Assembly (NCBI RefSeq): GCF_013426735.1
Contig: NZ_AP023272.1
Span: forward strand, 1,408,501 to 1,472,500
Source of the DNA: Agrobacterium vitis
GTDB lineage: Bacteria > Pseudomonadota > Alphaproteobacteria > Rhizobiales > Rhizobiaceae
DNA length: 64,000 bases
Direction of reading: 5' to 3'
Shown: one piece after another, positions 1-10,246 of the stretch
Numbering within the stretch: the stretch's first letter is position 1
How the letters are laid out: each line of letters starts with the position of its first letter
Translations under genes and position numbers: made by a program
Notes under the pieces: model-generated
The model's database searches: none
Told to the model about the DNA's origin: nothing
What the model saw: only the letters and a program-made list of their open reading frames with translations

Positions 1-60
1 GTGCATGAAATGACCCATGGCCCGCAGCCGTTGAAGCAGGTTATCCAGGCCGTATCCTGA
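1..60 (+). CDS. 3' end of an unidentified gene upstream of ureE (partial)
   Basis: Frame 1 is open from the window edge to a TGA at 58-60 and encodes about 19 residues ending in KQVIQAVS. The tail does not look like the C-terminus of UreC. It would be the last gene before the urease accessory genes on the same strand. Too little is visible to assign a family, and it could be a chance open frame. Confidence 0.35.
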   Translation: MHEMTHGPQPLKQVIQAVS

Positions 61-257
61 GCAGCTCGATCATTGCTTTGATATTTGCGATAACAACGGC
101 ACAGGCCCATTTGCCTGTTGCGCCCGGCCTTTGTTTTGCGCAAACTCGGCGTTCGCAATGGCTGGAGCCTCTCCCAAGGTTATCCGCCAAATCCGGTTTA
201 GTGAATCGATATAAGCGTTGCGGAGCCATTGGCGATCCGCAGGGTCATGGAGTGCCG

Positions 258-719
258 ATGCTGCGTGTGATTTCTTATCTTCCGGCCTCAGATGCCCTTG
301 ATCCGGCGGTATCGACGGTTGTTCTGGCCCATGACATGCGCCACCTGCGTCGCAAACTGCTGCATCTAGCCGATGGCGAGATGGTGATGCTGGACCTGAA
401 GGAAGCGGTACTTTTTGCCGATGGCGACCGTCTGGTGCTTGATAACGGCGACCAGATCGCGGTGAAGGCCGCCGATGAACGGCTCTACGCGATTGTGCCG
501 CGCGACGGGCAGCATCTGCTGGAACTGGCCTGGCATCTTGGCAACCGTCATCTCCCTGCTCAGATCGAACTGGACCGCATCCTGATCGGCCGTGATCCGG
601 TGATCCGCGCCATGCTGGAGGGCTTGGGCGCGACGGTCAGTGAGGTGGTGGAGCCGTTTCAGCCGGTGCGTGGCGCTTATCACAGCCATGGGTCACATGC
701 CCATCACGCCCATTCCTGA
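258..719 (+). CDS. ureE: Urease accessory protein UreE (nickel-binding chaperone)
   Basis: UreE is a cytoplasmic metallochaperone that delivers nickel to the UreD-UreF-UreG-apourease complex. The 153-residue product from the ATG at 258 begins MLRVISYLP, the usual UreE N-terminus, and has the C-terminal peptide-binding domain ([20 protein letters not shown]). It ends in a histidine-rich tail ([12 protein letters not shown]) typical of nickel binding. The frame is open upstream to an ATG at 78, but that extension resembles nothing in UreE, so 258 is preferred. It is 6 bp from ureF, clearly one operon. Confidence 0.93.
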   Translation: MLRVISYLPASDALDPAVSTVVLAHDMRHLRRKLLHLADGEMVMLDLKEAVLFADGDRLVLDNGDQIAVKAADERLYAIVPRDGQHLLELAWHLGNRHLPAQIELDRILIGRDPVIRAMLEGLGATVSEVVEPFQPVRGAYHSHGSHAHHAHS

Positions 720-725
720 TCGACG

Positions 726-1418
726 ATGACCATTGCTCTCGACACGCTCGGCCTGATCCGGCTGATGACATGGCTCTCGCCGGCCTTTCCTGTGGGCGGC
801 TTTGCCTATTCGGGCGGGCTGGAAAAGGCGGTCGAGGATGGGTTGATCGATGGTGACGGCACCGCTATCGGGCGCCAAGAGGCGTTGCTGGCCTGGCTGA
901 CATCGCTGCTGGACCATGGCGCAGTTTGGAACGATGCGGTGCTTCTGGCTGAGGCCTGGCGGGTCTGGAATATGCCGCAGTTCCTAACCGAGGTGTCGGA
1001 TCTGGCATTGGCGCTGGCCGGCTCTCGGGAGCGCTATCAGGAAACCACGGCACTTGGCGCGGCGTTTCGTGAAGCGGGCCGCGCCTGGGCGGACCCGCTT
1101 TCGGCTCTGTCGCCCGATCCAATCGCCTATCCGGTGGCGGTTGGGGCGGTCGGCGCCAGTCAGGGGATAGGTTGCGAAGCCGTGCTTGCCGCCTATTTGC
1201 ACGCAGCCCTGTCGCAGCAGGTCTCGGCGGGTATTCGCCTCAGCCTGATCGGCCAGACCGGTGGCCTCGCCATTCTGTCGCGGCTCGAGGCGCCTGTGGC
1301 AAGCCTAGCTGCCCGGGCCGTCCAGTCGGGGTTGGACGATCTTGGCAGCGCCACGATTGCCGCAGACATCGTTTCGGCACGCCATGAAGGTCAATCTGTG
1401 CGACTGTTCCGGTCGTGA
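726..1418 (+). CDS. ureF: Urease accessory protein UreF
   Basis: UreF is the all-helical bridge between UreD and the GTPase UreG and gates nickel delivery to urease. The 230-residue protein has the conserved opening [20 protein letters not shown] and an alanine-rich helical body with [12 protein letters not shown]. Length is normal for the family. It lies between ureE and ureG on the same strand. The structural subunits UreA, UreB and UreC and the accessory protein UreD are not in the window and presumably lie upstream. Confidence 0.92.
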   Translation: MTIALDTLGLIRLMTWLSPAFPVGGFAYSGGLEKAVEDGLIDGDGTAIGRQEALLAWLTSLLDHGAVWNDAVLLAEAWRVWNMPQFLTEVSDLALALAGSRERYQETTALGAAFREAGRAWADPLSALSPDPIAYPVAVGAVGASQGIGCEAVLAAYLHAALSQQVSAGIRLSLIGQTGGLAILSRLEAPVASLAARAVQSGLDDLGSATIAADIVSARHEGQSVRLFRS

Positions 1419-1461
1419 TATCGCCAGCTTTAGAAGCTTGGATAAGAACAAGGGGAAAAGC

Positions 1462-2073
1462 ATGAAATCGGCAAATGGTCCGTTGCGGGTCGGAATTGGT
1501 GGGCCGGTCGGCTCAGGCAAGACGGCACTGACGGAAAAGCTGTGCAAGGCGATGCGTGACCGCTATTCGGTGGCCGTCGTCACCAATGATATCTACACCC
1601 GTGAGGATGCCGACGCTTTGATCCGCATGCAAGCGCTGTCTTCTGACCGGGTGGTGGGCGTTGAGACCGGCGGCTGTCCGCATACGGCGATCCGGGAGGA
1701 TGCGTCAATCAATCTCCAGGCGATTGCCTCACTGAATGAGCGCATTCCCGATCTCGACGTGATTTTCATCGAATCCGGTGGCGACAATCTGGCCGCGACC
1801 TTTTCGCCCGATCTGGCTGATGTGACGATCTATGTAATCTCGGTCTGTCAGGGCGAGGAAATTCCCCGCAAAGGCGGGCCAGGCATTACCCGCTCGGATC
1901 TACTGGTCATCAACAAGAAGGATCTGGCACCCTATGTCGAGGTGGATCTCGATGTGATGGATCGCGATGCGGCGCGTATGCGCGAGGCCCGTCCGCATGT
2001 GTTTTCCGACCTGAAGCGTGGCGAGGGCGTGGCCGACATCGTTCGCTTCCTTGAAAGCCATGGGGGCCTTTGA
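1462..2073 (+). CDS. ureG: Urease accessory GTPase UreG
   Basis: UreG is a SIMIBI-class GTPase whose GTP hydrolysis drives nickel insertion into urease. The 203-residue product has the P-loop [11 protein letters not shown] near the N-terminus, the metal-binding [11 protein letters not shown] segment, the [17 protein letters not shown] switch region and the NKKDL guanine-specificity motif. The ATG at 1462 is chosen because AGGGGAAAAG lies just upstream and because the longer frame from 1342 overlaps the end of ureF with non-UreG sequence. Confidence 0.95.
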   Translation: MKSANGPLRVGIGGPVGSGKTALTEKLCKAMRDRYSVAVVTNDIYTREDADALIRMQALSSDRVVGVETGGCPHTAIREDASINLQAIASLNERIPDLDVIFIESGGDNLAATFSPDLADVTIYVISVCQGEEIPRKGGPGITRSDLLVINKKDLAPYVEVDLDVMDRDAARMREARPHVFSDLKRGEGVADIVRFLESHGGL

Positions 2074-2074
2074 C

Positions 2075-2893
2075 ATGACGGAAATACGTCGTTTCGGGTG
2101 CTATGATGTGACGATCATGGTCGATGGTGTTTTTAGAGCGCCGATTGAACATCTGGATCACGCCAGCAGTGACGTGGTGCGAAATGCGGCGGTCGCGGCG
2201 TGGGAGGCACCCACCATTGATATGGACGTCAATTTCTTCGTGCTGTCGAGCGCTGACGGCATTACCCTGGTCGATGCGGGAACAGGCCCTTATTGGGGTC
2301 CTGAACTGGGGCTTGGAAGGGCTGCGCTGGAGAGGGCTGGAATAAGCCGCGCCGATGTGCGCCGGGTTCTCCTCACCCATTTGCATGGCGACCATGCGCT
2401 GGGCCTTTTTGACGACGCCGGACAATATTTTCCTCAAGCGGAAATCGTCGTCCCGCAAGCAGATCTGGCCTTTTTTACCAATGCCCCGCTGAAGGAGACC
2501 ATCCCCGTCTATCGGCGTGGTGGCTTCGACATCGCTGCCCGCCTGCTGGAAATCTACCCCGATCGTGTGCGACCCGTCCTGGAAGGGCAAGTACGTCCTG
2601 GAATAGAGATGGTTTCCATGCACGGCCACACGCCTGGTCACTCCGGCTATCTGATTGGCGAGGGAGCGGAAAAGCTCGTGCTTTGGGGCGATCTTGTGCA
2701 TGCGCCCAAACTTCAGCTTGATGACCCCGATTTCTGCTTCATCTACGACGCGGATGCCAGACAGGGCGCCGACAGCCGCCGGACCATCTTCACCCATGCA
2801 AGCGAAAAAGGCTGGACTGCCTCAGGCGGCCATGTTTCCGGTTTCGTGCGGGTGGAAAAAGCAGACAAGGGCTGGCATTTCGTCGCTGCCTGA
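2075..2893 (+). CDS. Metallo-beta-lactamase-fold hydrolase
   Basis: A 272-residue MBL-fold hydrolase of unknown substrate. The zinc motif is HLHGDHALG, followed by HGHTPGHSGY and WGDLVHAP, which supply the later histidine and aspartate ligands. Size and motif order resemble AHL-lactonase-like and other small MBL hydrolases, but nothing fixes the substrate. The ATG at 2075 directly follows the ureG stop at 2073, with an alternative ATG at 2060 inside ureG, so it is probably translated from the urease operon message. No signal peptide is seen, so it is probably cytoplasmic. Confidence 0.85.
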   Translation: MTEIRRFGCYDVTIMVDGVFRAPIEHLDHASSDVVRNAAVAAWEAPTIDMDVNFFVLSSADGITLVDAGTGPYWGPELGLGRAALERAGISRADVRRVLLTHLHGDHALGLFDDAGQYFPQAEIVVPQADLAFFTNAPLKETIPVYRRGGFDIAARLLEIYPDRVRPVLEGQVRPGIEMVSMHGHTPGHSGYLIGEGAEKLVLWGDLVHAPKLQLDDPDFCFIYDADARQGADSRRTIFTHASEKGWTASGGHVSGFVRVEKADKGWHFVAA

Positions 2894-3064
2894 TCTTTGA
2901 GGAAGGTGGGAAAAGCGAAAGCGACAAAAGCGGATATATGCCCCGTTTTCCACTTGTCCCTTTCACCATTTTCGATCTTCAAAACCTGACATTATATCGG
3001 AAAGGCGACAGGAACAGATCTTTTGGAAAATCTCTCGCGACATCTTTCAGCGATACTATGCCTG

Positions 3065-3748
3065 TCAAATCTGTCGGAGTGTGTTGACATCGTTGATCTG
3101 GACCATCCGGCCGCGCACAGTGACGCCGCTGTGCCGCAGGGTGGAAAAGGCGCGTGACAGGGCTTCGGGTGCAAGGCCCAGCTTGCCGGCCAGCAGGCTT
3201 TTCTGGAAGGGCAGGCGGATCGACACGGCACCGCCGCTATTGGGGCAATTGTCGATCAGATATTGTGCTACGCGTTGCGGAGCGGTTTGCAGTCGGTCAT
3301 TGGCGATGCAATCCATGGTGCTGCGCAGATAATTGGAAAGGCAGCGGATCACTGAACGGGCAATGTCGTTTTCCTGCTCTGCAAGCTGGCGTACTTTGGC
3401 GAGATCAAATCGCGCTACGGTCACATGCTCCGCCGCCTGGGCGTTATAGTGATAGGTATCGCCCATGGCCAACAGGCTTTCGGCAAAGGTATCACCACCG
3501 CCGCTGATGCGGATGTCGGCTTCGCGACCGTCCTTGTTCAGGCGATAGAGGCGGACATAGCCGGTCAGCACGCAATAGAAATAATCGGCAGGGTCGCCCT
3601 CGCGAAACAGAATATCGCGCGCCTCGAAGCTCAACACTGTCGCCAGTTCCAGCATCCGGTTTAAAGAACCCGGGCCGAGCGTGGCCATCAGGGGTGATTT
3701 TACCAGAATATTGCGATCGCGACTGTTCAAATTCAAAACCTTGTTCAC
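3065..3748 (-). CDS. Crp/Fnr-family transcriptional regulator
   Basis: A cyclic-nucleotide-binding-fold sensor domain (FREGDPADYFYCVLTGYVRL, glycine-rich beta roll) is followed by a dimer helix and a C-terminal winged HTH (LPFQKSLLAGKLGLAPEALSRAFSTLR). Few cysteines are present and no FNR-type iron-sulfur cluster motif is seen, so it is closer to the Dnr/Crp groups than to a redox FNR. A GTG at 3748 with AAGGAAAAGGA upstream gives 227 residues, the family norm. The frame is open further upstream to 3979, but that part is proline/arginine-rich and unconserved-looking. It converges with the urease operon. Effector and targets are unknown. Confidence 0.85.
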   Translation of the reverse strand: MNKVLNLNSRDRNILVKSPLMATLGPGSLNRMLELATVLSFEARDILFREGDPADYFYCVLTGYVRLYRLNKDGREADIRISGGGDTFAESLLAMGDTYHYNAQAAEHVTVARFDLAKVRQLAEQENDIARSVIRCLSNYLRSTMDCIANDRLQTAPQRVAQYLIDNCPNSGGAVSIRLPFQKSLLAGKLGLAPEALSRAFSTLRHSGVTVRGRMVQINDVNTLRQI

Positions 3749-4123
3749 GGCCAGACCGTCCTTTTCCTTCAGCCCTTGCGCAGCAGCGCCCGCCTGATAG
3801 CGGTATGGTTCATAAGGGGAATGGGTGGTCGCAACGGCTCGGTCTTGCGCGGGACATATAGCTGTTCCCATTGGTGCAAGACGGCGCCCTCTTTCCCACC
3901 ATCGGCCCCCCGCCACTGGTCGATGGGGGTAATCTAATGGGAAAATCGCGCCAATGGTTTGATTTCGATCAATAGCCAATTACAATCACAGGTTTGCGTG
4001 ATTGCAGCTCCGTTCAACGGATTAAGCAGGGGCGTCGGGTGGAAAACCGAACCCGGCACAAGGCCATACGCTATTGCTGCCGTATCGCCTTGTGGGATCT
4101 GTCATTTTCAATGGATTTTCGTA

Positions 4124-7100
4124 TCAATCCCGTCCGAACGGTCCCGCTGAGAGGCGCCTTGGCGGATGGGCAGCACCTGCTTCCAGGCCATCCATGCGGG
4201 CTTCGAGCGTGGAGATCTGGGCCGAGGTCTGGTCGTGTAAATCGGTGAGGGTGGCGGTATCGAGCGGCTCTCGTTCCTGTTCCTTGGCGCCGACCAGCCT
4301 GCCGAAGACGACGCCCAGCAGGCGTGACAGATCGTCCATCACAAGGAAGAAGGAGGGGACGACGACAAGGCTCATCACCGTCGAGACGATGATGCCGCCG
4401 ATCACGGCGATGGCCATGGGGGAGCGGAACGAGCCGCCTTCGCCAACGCCCAGCGCCGAGGGCAACATGCCCGCCGACATGGCTATCGACGTCATAATGA
4501 TCGGTCTTGCACGCTTGCGGCCTGCCTCGACCATGGCTTCGACACGTTCCATGCCGTGGCGGCGCATTTCGATGGCAAAGTCGATCAGCAGGATGGCGTT
4601 TTTGGTGACGATCCCCATCAGCATCAGGATGCCGATCAGCACGGGCATGGACAGCGCGTTATGAGTAATGATCAACGCCACGGCCACGCCGCCGACGGCC
4701 AGCGGCAGCGACAGAAGGATGGTGAAAGGCTGGATGATGTCCTTGAACAGCAGGATCAGCACGATCAGCACCAGCAGCAGGCCCAGGATCATCGCGTTGA
4801 CAAAGCTCGCCAGCATTTCTTTCTGGACCTTGGTGTCGCCGGTTTCCTTCAGATAGACGCTGGCGGGAATTTTGGCGGAGGCAACCGCCTGCTTGAAGGC
4901 TGCCGTCGCCGTATCGAGCGCCACGCCTTGCGGCAGGTCGGCGCCGATCGAGACCACGCGGTCGCGGTGATTGCGTTTGATCGAGCTGATGCCTTGGGTG
5001 TAATCGATATCGACCACGGTGGAGAGCGGCACCATGGAACCGGACGCAGACTTGATTTTCAGCGCCCTGATAGCACCAAGGTCGCGACGCTGGCCAAGCG
5101 CCGCTTGAACCCGGATCGGGATCAACCGGCCATCCAACGAGATTTTCGGCAATTGCGCGTCGATATCGCCGATGGTTGCGACGCGAAGGGTTTCGGAAAC
5201 CTGCTGGGCGGTGATGCCCAATCTGGCCATTTCATCGGTTTTCGGACGGATCTGCAATTCCGGGCGCGGCAGCGAGCCATCGGCGCTAACATTGGCCAGC
5301 ACTGGTACGGTGCGCAATTTCGCCTCCAGAATGCTGACTGCCTCGGTCAGATCCTCTTCGTTCTTGGAGAGGAAGTAGAATGCCATGTCGCGGGCACCGC
5401 GATCGTTCATCTTCTGGACGCGCATATCGGGAATGTCGTGCAGCTTGGCAAAGACCTGTTTTTCGATCTGCCATTGCGGGATCGTGCGGCCGACGACGGT
5501 CATTTTCGGCAGGTGAGGGCCGATCAGCGGCAGGCCGCCGATCAGTTTGTTGACCACGGTTTTGACCAGCGAATGCTCGATGCGGAAGAGTTGCAGGGTT
5601 ACGGACGCCCGCCGCAGTTCCAGATCACCACTGGGCGAGGTGCCGCCCTGGACAAAGACCGATTGCACGCCGGCAAGCGGCTTCAAGGTCTCGGTGATCT
5701 GCCTGGCCCGGCTTTCGGTTTCATCCAGCGTGGCATTGGGCGGCAGTTCTATTGAAAGCGTGATACGCCCGGCATCTTCTGGCGGCAGGAAGCTGGTCGG
5801 AACCTGCATCAGCAGGCCGACAGATACCACCAGAAACACCAGTGCTGCCGCCAGTGTCAGATAGCGGCGATACCATGTGCTGGTGGTCGTCAGAACAAGC
5901 CGCGTATAGAGCCGCATGAAGCGGCCTTCCTGCCCTTCGTCCCCGTCATGGCCGTCTTCCGGCCGCATCAGATATGCGGCCATCATCGGGGTGATCAGTC
6001 GGGCGACCAGCAGCGAAAACAGCACGGAAAAGGCCACCGTCAGGCCGAACTGGATGAAATATTGACCGGGAATGCCGCCCATGAAGGACACGGGCACGAA
6101 GACGGCCACAATGGTGAAGGTGGTGGCGATGACGGCAAGGCCGATTTCGTCGGCTGCCTCGATGGCGGCCCGATAGGGCGTCTTGCCCATCTTGATATGG
6201 CGGGCGATGTTTTCGATTTCGACGATGGCGTCGTCCACCAGAATGCCGGTCGCCAGTGTCAGGGCGAGGAAGCTGACGAGATTGAGCGAAAAGCCCATCA
6301 TCTCGAGGATCCAGAAGGTCGGTATGGCGGAAAGCGGTAGAGCAATGGCCGAAATAAGCGTTGCCCGCCAGTTTTTCAGGAACAGGAACACCACGATGAC
6401 CGCCAGGATTGCCCCTTCCAGCAGGGTATCGATGGCGGCGGTGTAATTACCATAGGTAAAATAGACGAAATCGCTGATCAGGTTGATGCCGACATCAGGA
6501 TTTTGGGCCCGCACCTCATCGAGGCTCTTGGCCACCAGTTCGGCGACGGCCACGTCGGAGGCCCCCTTGGAGCGGAACACCGAGAAGGACACCACCGGCT
6601 GGTTGTCGAACAGGGCGAAACTTTTCGGCTCCGTATAGCTGTCGATGATCCGGCCAAGATCGGCAAGCTTGACGAAGCGGTCCGAGGAAATGGCAATGGT
6701 GGTGGTGGCGAGCGCCTGGACATTACGGGTATCGCCCAGCACGCGGATCGCCTGTTCGGCGCCAGCCACCTGGCCCCGGCCCGAGCCGATATCGACATTG
6801 GTGCCGCGCAATTGCTTGTTGACGTCGGCGGCGGTAATGCCCAGTGCATTCAGCCGGTCCGGGTCCAGCTCGATACGGATCTCGCGGTCGGCACCGCCGA
6901 TCCGGTCGATGCGGCCAATGCCTTTCTGGCCCTGGAGCGCGCGTTTGATTGTGTCATCGACGAACCAGGACAATTCTTCGAGCGTCATGTTCGGGGCGGA
7001 GACGGCAAAGGTCTGGATCGCCTGGCCCTCGACATCGACCTTGTTGACGATCGGCTCATCGACGCCAGCGGGCAGATCGTTGCGGATTCGATCCACCGCG

Positions 7101-7429
7101 TCCTTGACATCCTGAACGGCCTGCTGGGTGGGAATTTCAATGCGGAACACCACCGAGGTGACCGACACGCCGTCATTGACCTTGGACGAGATCTCATCGA
7201 CGCCGTTGATCGAGGCGACCGCATCCTCGATTTCCTTGGTCACCTGCATTTCCAGTTCCGACGGCGACGCCCCGCTCTGGGTGACACTGATCGACACGAC
7301 GGCCACATCGATATTCGGAAAGCGGGTAATGGGCAGGCTGTTAAAGGACTGGATGCCCAGCACCATCAGCAGGAAGAAGCCTAGCAGTGGTGCTATCGGA
7401 TTGCGGATTGACCAGGCGGAGAAATTCAT
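4124..7429 (-). CDS. RND efflux transporter, inner-membrane pump (HAE1-type)
   Basis: An 1101-residue resistance-nodulation-division pump. It begins with the cytoplasmic IRNPIAPLLGFFLLMVLGI helix and has two large periplasmic loops, two blocks of membrane helices and the TM4 pair DDAI in ATGILVDDAIVEIENIARH, part of the proton relay. The second half repeats the fold (MPVLIGILMLMGIVTKNAIL). A C-terminal cytoplasmic tail of roughly 70 residues (KEQEREPLDTATLTDLHDQ onward) looks coiled-coil and is longer than usual. It lies 12 bp after its periplasmic adaptor gene, so they form one operon. No outer-membrane channel gene is adjacent. Substrate is not predictable. Confidence 0.93.
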   Translation of the reverse strand: MNFSAWSIRNPIAPLLGFFLLMVLGIQSFNSLPITRFPNIDVAVVSISVTQSGASPSELEMQVTKEIEDAVASINGVDEISSKVNDGVSVTSVVFRIEIPTQQAVQDVKDAVDRIRNDLPAGVDEPIVNKVDVEGQAIQTFAVSAPNMTLEELSWFVDDTIKRALQGQKGIGRIDRIGGADREIRIELDPDRLNALGITAADVNKQLRGTNVDIGSGRGQVAGAEQAIRVLGDTRNVQALATTTIAISSDRFVKLADLGRIIDSYTEPKSFALFDNQPVVSFSVFRSKGASDVAVAELVAKSLDEVRAQNPDVGINLISDFVYFTYGNYTAAIDTLLEGAILAVIVVFLFLKNWRATLISAIALPLSAIPTFWILEMMGFSLNLVSFLALTLATGILVDDAIVEIENIARHIKMGKTPYRAAIEAADEIGLAVIATTFTIVAVFVPVSFMGGIPGQYFIQFGLTVAFSVLFSLLVARLITPMMAAYLMRPEDGHDGDEGQEGRFMRLYTRLVLTTTSTWYRRYLTLAAALVFLVVSVGLLMQVPTSFLPPEDAGRITLSIELPPNATLDETESRARQITETLKPLAGVQSVFVQGGTSPSGDLELRRASVTLQLFRIEHSLVKTVVNKLIGGLPLIGPHLPKMTVVGRTIPQWQIEKQVFAKLHDIPDMRVQKMNDRGARDMAFYFLSKNEEDLTEAVSILEAKLRTVPVLANVSADGSLPRPELQIRPKTDEMARLGITAQQVSETLRVATIGDIDAQLPKISLDGRLIPIRVQAALGQRRDLGAIRALKIKSASGSMVPLSTVVDIDYTQGISSIKRNHRDRVVSIGADLPQGVALDTATAAFKQAVASAKIPASVYLKETGDTKVQKEMLASFVNAMILGLLLVLIVLILLFKDIIQPFTILLSLPLAVGGVAVALIITHNALSMPVLIGILMLMGIVTKNAILLIDFAIEMRRHGMERVEAMVEAGRKRARPIIMTSIAMSAGMLPSALGVGEGGSFRSPMAIAVIGGIIVSTVMSLVVVPSFFLVMDDLSRLLGVVFGRLVGAKEQEREPLDTATLTDLHDQTSAQISTLEARMDGLEAGAAHPPRRLSAGPFGRD

Positions 7430-7441
7430 CGTCTTGCCTCG

Positions 7442-8671
7442 TCAGTTGGATATTGCGCCGGTCTGGCTCACGGTTTCAAGCACCGGCCTGACCTTGTCGC
7501 CATCACGCACGAAAGCGCCTGCTTTCAGCACCACCAAATCGCCCGGCTTGACGCCTGATGTCACCAGGATAAAGCCGTTTTCGATAATGCCGGTCTCGAT
7601 TTTCACTTGGCGGACCACGCCGTTTTCCACGATGCGGGTAAAGCTCCCGGCCTTGCCGCTGTCGATGGCCGACAAGGGCAGGGCAATGCCTGAGGCGGAT
7701 GTAATGGTAATCAAGGCGCTGGCATACATGCCTTGGCGGGCCGCATCGCTATCATCCAGCAAAATATGGACCTCGCCCAGCCTGGTCGTTGGGCTGATGG
7801 CGGGTGAGATCAGCCGCACATGGCCGCTGATCGGCGTTGCCTGTCCAGCAATGGCGATTTCGGCCGGTTGGCCTATTCGCATTTTTTGCATATCGCTTTC
7901 GGATACTTCGGCCACCAGCTCGATCTTGCTGTCGCGGATAATGGTGAACAGCGGCTGGCCGGAGCCGGCAGCAATGGCGCCGATGCGGGCATTGCGGGCG
8001 GTGATCAACCCGCCGAACGGCGCCTTGATATCGGTGCGGGCCAGTTTCAGGTTGAGATCGGCGACCTGGCTGATCACCACTTTCAATTCGGCCTCGGCAA
8101 TGGCGATGGACTGGCGGGCGCTGTCCACCTTGTTGCGGGCATTGATGGCGGAGGTTTCGTATTGCTGGACCTGAGCGGTGGAAATCGTGCCGCCCGAGAC
8201 CAGCGACTGGCCGCGCGCCAATTGCCGTTCCGCTTCGGCTGCGCTGGCCTGCGCATCGATCAACTGGATCTTGTACTGGGCAAGAGAGGCCTCGGCCTTG
8301 GCCTGGTTGGCGGCATACTGCGCCTTTTGCAGGATCAGGCTGTCGCCATCCAGCGTTGCCAGAACTTGACCGGCCTTCACCTTGTCGCCGACATCGGCCA
8401 GAAGATTGCGAATGGCTATTCCATCCACTTCAGGCTGGACGTAAATTTCCTCCACAGCCTTGACGCTTCCGGTGCCGATCACCTTGTCGGTCAGGCTCTG
8501 GGTGCTGGCTTTCGCAACGACGATGGCCGGGAGCTGGGCATCGGTGCTGGCTGCGGGCTCAGGAGATTGCGCGTTCGCAGACGGTATGAAACAGCCCTGG
8601 CTGACCGAAAGAAGCAGTGCCAGAACGAGGATGATTGGCCTGACGCCCGAAGTTCCAACCCGACTTTCCAT
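7442..8671 (-). CDS. RND efflux periplasmic adaptor (membrane fusion protein)
   Basis: A 409-residue HlyD/AcrA-type adaptor. The signal sequence (GVRPIILVLALLLSVSQGCF) is followed by an SANA/Q-type cleavage region. Then come a barrel-sandwich half (VQPEVDGIAIRNLLADVGDKV), a coiled-coil hairpin rich in Ala, Lys, Glu and Gln, and the second lipoyl half (DIKAPFGGLITARNARIGA). The ATG at 8671 is preferred because GGGAGG and AGGGG precede it and the signal peptide starts there. The frame is open to 8797 with basic unconserved residues. It is cotranscribed with the RND pump gene and links that pump to an outer-membrane channel encoded elsewhere. Confidence 0.9.
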   Translation of the reverse strand: MESRVGTSGVRPIILVLALLLSVSQGCFIPSANAQSPEPAASTDAQLPAIVVAKASTQSLTDKVIGTGSVKAVEEIYVQPEVDGIAIRNLLADVGDKVKAGQVLATLDGDSLILQKAQYAANQAKAEASLAQYKIQLIDAQASAAEAERQLARGQSLVSGGTISTAQVQQYETSAINARNKVDSARQSIAIAEAELKVVISQVADLNLKLARTDIKAPFGGLITARNARIGAIAAGSGQPLFTIIRDSKIELVAEVSESDMQKMRIGQPAEIAIAGQATPISGHVRLISPAISPTTRLGEVHILLDDSDAARQGMYASALITITSASGIALPLSAIDSGKAGSFTRIVENGVVRQVKIETGIIENGFILVTSGVKPGDLVVLKAGAFVRDGDKVRPVLETVSQTGAISN

Positions 8672-9224
8672 CACCCCTGGTATCCTCCCAATGCCTGATT
8701 TATCACGCCGGATCGCGGCCTTGCGGACGAAGGCAGAGTGGGCGCGAGCCTTTTTCCCGGGGCGCGCTGTGACCAGGGACGATACGATTTCAAACATGTC
8801 TATTCAAATCCCTGGGGATCTATGGAAAACCCACAATACGCTAATATTATCGAAATGGCTTTAAATACAATGTCAGGTTTGCCGATCAACGGAAAACCCG
8901 GGTTTTTAATAGGGTTACGTTACGACAGGGGCCGTTGCAGCGCAATCCCGCCGCAGACAGAGCCGGTGCAGCGAAGAGGTTGCATTGTAATAATAGTTAA
9001 AGGAAAGCGCGTGGCTTCGACCTGATCGCGGATCGGCTTGTGTGGTAAACCCGGTTTTGCCCGCACGCGGTAGTCGGGCCTGTGCCAATATGAAAATCCC
9101 ATGAAATGAAAGGGTTAGGGCAAGCTCAGCGCTGCCGCTCAGTCAGCCTCTGGGAACCCCGCCGCCAGGGAACGGGATGAGGACCCTGGCGGCGAATACA
9201 CGATAAAATTGAAAGTTGGATCTG
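8672..9224. other. Intergenic region between two minus-strand transcription units
   Basis: About 550 bases with no convincing gene. It must hold the promoter of the efflux operon near its left end and the terminator-like hairpin of the ABC-transporter operon near its right end. Short open frames here lack ribosome sites and recognisable protein character. Confidence 0.6.
9160..9194 (-). terminator. Hairpin downstream of the pyrimidine ABC-transporter operon
   Basis: An 11-bp perfect inverted repeat, CGCCGCCAGGG (9160-9170) and CCCTGGCGGCG (9184-9194), with a 13-base loop, lies 30 bases after the stop of the minus-strand binding-protein gene. There is no T-tract after the stem, so it may act as a 3'-end stabiliser or a factor-dependent stop. 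Confidence 0.55.
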
Positions 9225-10217
9225 CTATTTCAGCGCGGCATCGGTAATTTCATGGGTATAGGCACCCACAGGTTCTTTGCTGATCACCGGATCAGAGCCG
9301 CCGCCGAGCAGGGTGGCCACGGTGCGCTTGTAATCGGCCTCGTCCAGTGCGCCCTTTGAGCCTTCGGTCAGCTTGGCCACTTCGCTCATCATCCGCTTCT
9401 GATGCTTTTCGGTCTGGGCTCCGGAGGCGTCGTTGTCCAGCACGATACCGGCTGCCTCGTCCGGGTTCTTTTCAGCCCATTTCCATCCCTTCATCGAGGC
9501 ACGGACGAACTTGACCATCTTTTCCTTGAAGGCCGGATCTTTCAGCTTTGGCTCCAGCACATAAAGGCCGTCTTCCAGCGTGGCAACGCCTTCCTTCTCA
9601 TAGGGGAAGGTGATCAGCTGATCTGGCTTGATGCCAGCATCGATGACCTGCCAATATTCATTATAGGTCATGGTGGAAATGCAAGCGGCCTGCTTTTGCA
9701 ACAGCGGATCAACGTTAAAGCCCTGTTTCAGCACCTTCACGCCATCAGCACTGCCATCGGTTTTGATGCCCAGATGCGCCATCCATGACAGGAACGGGTA
9801 TTCATTGCCGAAGAACCACACGCCCAGCGTCTTGCCCTTGAAATCGGCAGGCGTTTTGACACCGCTTTCCTTCAGACAGGTCAGCATCATGCCCGAATGC
9901 TTGAACGGCTGGGCGATATTGACCAGCGGCACGCCTTTTTCGCGGGTGGCAAGGGCTGATGGCAACCAATCGACAATCACATCGGCACCGCCACCGGCCA
10001 GCACTTGTGCGGGCGCAATGTCCGGGCCACCGGGCTTGATGTCGACGTCAAGGCCTTCTTCTTTGTAATAGCCCTTGTCTTTGGCCACGTAATATCCGGC
10101 AAACTGCGCCTGTGTGACCCATTTTAATTGCAGGGTCAGCTTGTCTGCCGCATGGGCCTGCACGGCCAGCATGGAAATGCCAGCAGTCATAAGCAGTGTG
10201 GTGATTTTGCTTTTCAT
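9225..10217 (-). CDS. ABC transporter substrate-binding protein, NMT1/THI5-like
   Basis: A 330-residue periplasmic binding protein. The Sec signal peptide ends AVQAHA, giving a mature start ADKLTLQLKWV. The NMT1/THI5-like fold is indicated by LQLKWVTQAQFAGYYVAKDKG and GGGADVIVDWLPSAL. This family binds pyrimidine-related compounds (hydroxymethylpyrimidine precursors), and related proteins bind riboflavin. Position at the end of an operon with dihydropyrimidinase and two permeases makes uracil, thymine, dihydropyrimidines or hydantoins the likely ligands, by inference. Expressed from the same minus-strand unit as the permeases, 29 bp after the last one. Confidence 0.9.
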   Translation of the reverse strand: MKSKITTLLMTAGISMLAVQAHAADKLTLQLKWVTQAQFAGYYVAKDKGYYKEEGLDVDIKPGGPDIAPAQVLAGGGADVIVDWLPSALATREKGVPLVNIAQPFKHSGMMLTCLKESGVKTPADFKGKTLGVWFFGNEYPFLSWMAHLGIKTDGSADGVKVLKQGFNVDPLLQKQAACISTMTYNEYWQVIDAGIKPDQLITFPYEKEGVATLEDGLYVLEPKLKDPAFKEKMVKFVRASMKGWKWAEKNPDEAAGIVLDNDASGAQTEKHQKRMMSEVAKLTEGSKGALDEADYKRTVATLLGGGSDPVISKEPVGAYTHEITDAALK

Positions 10218-10246
10218 GATCGTTCCCTCTCTTGTTATCTCATGTT

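Noticed and set aside
4556..5755. 399-codon plus-strand frame inside the RND gene
   Set aside because: Antisense shadow of a long GC-rich gene with Gln/His/Asp-rich, non-protein-like sequence.
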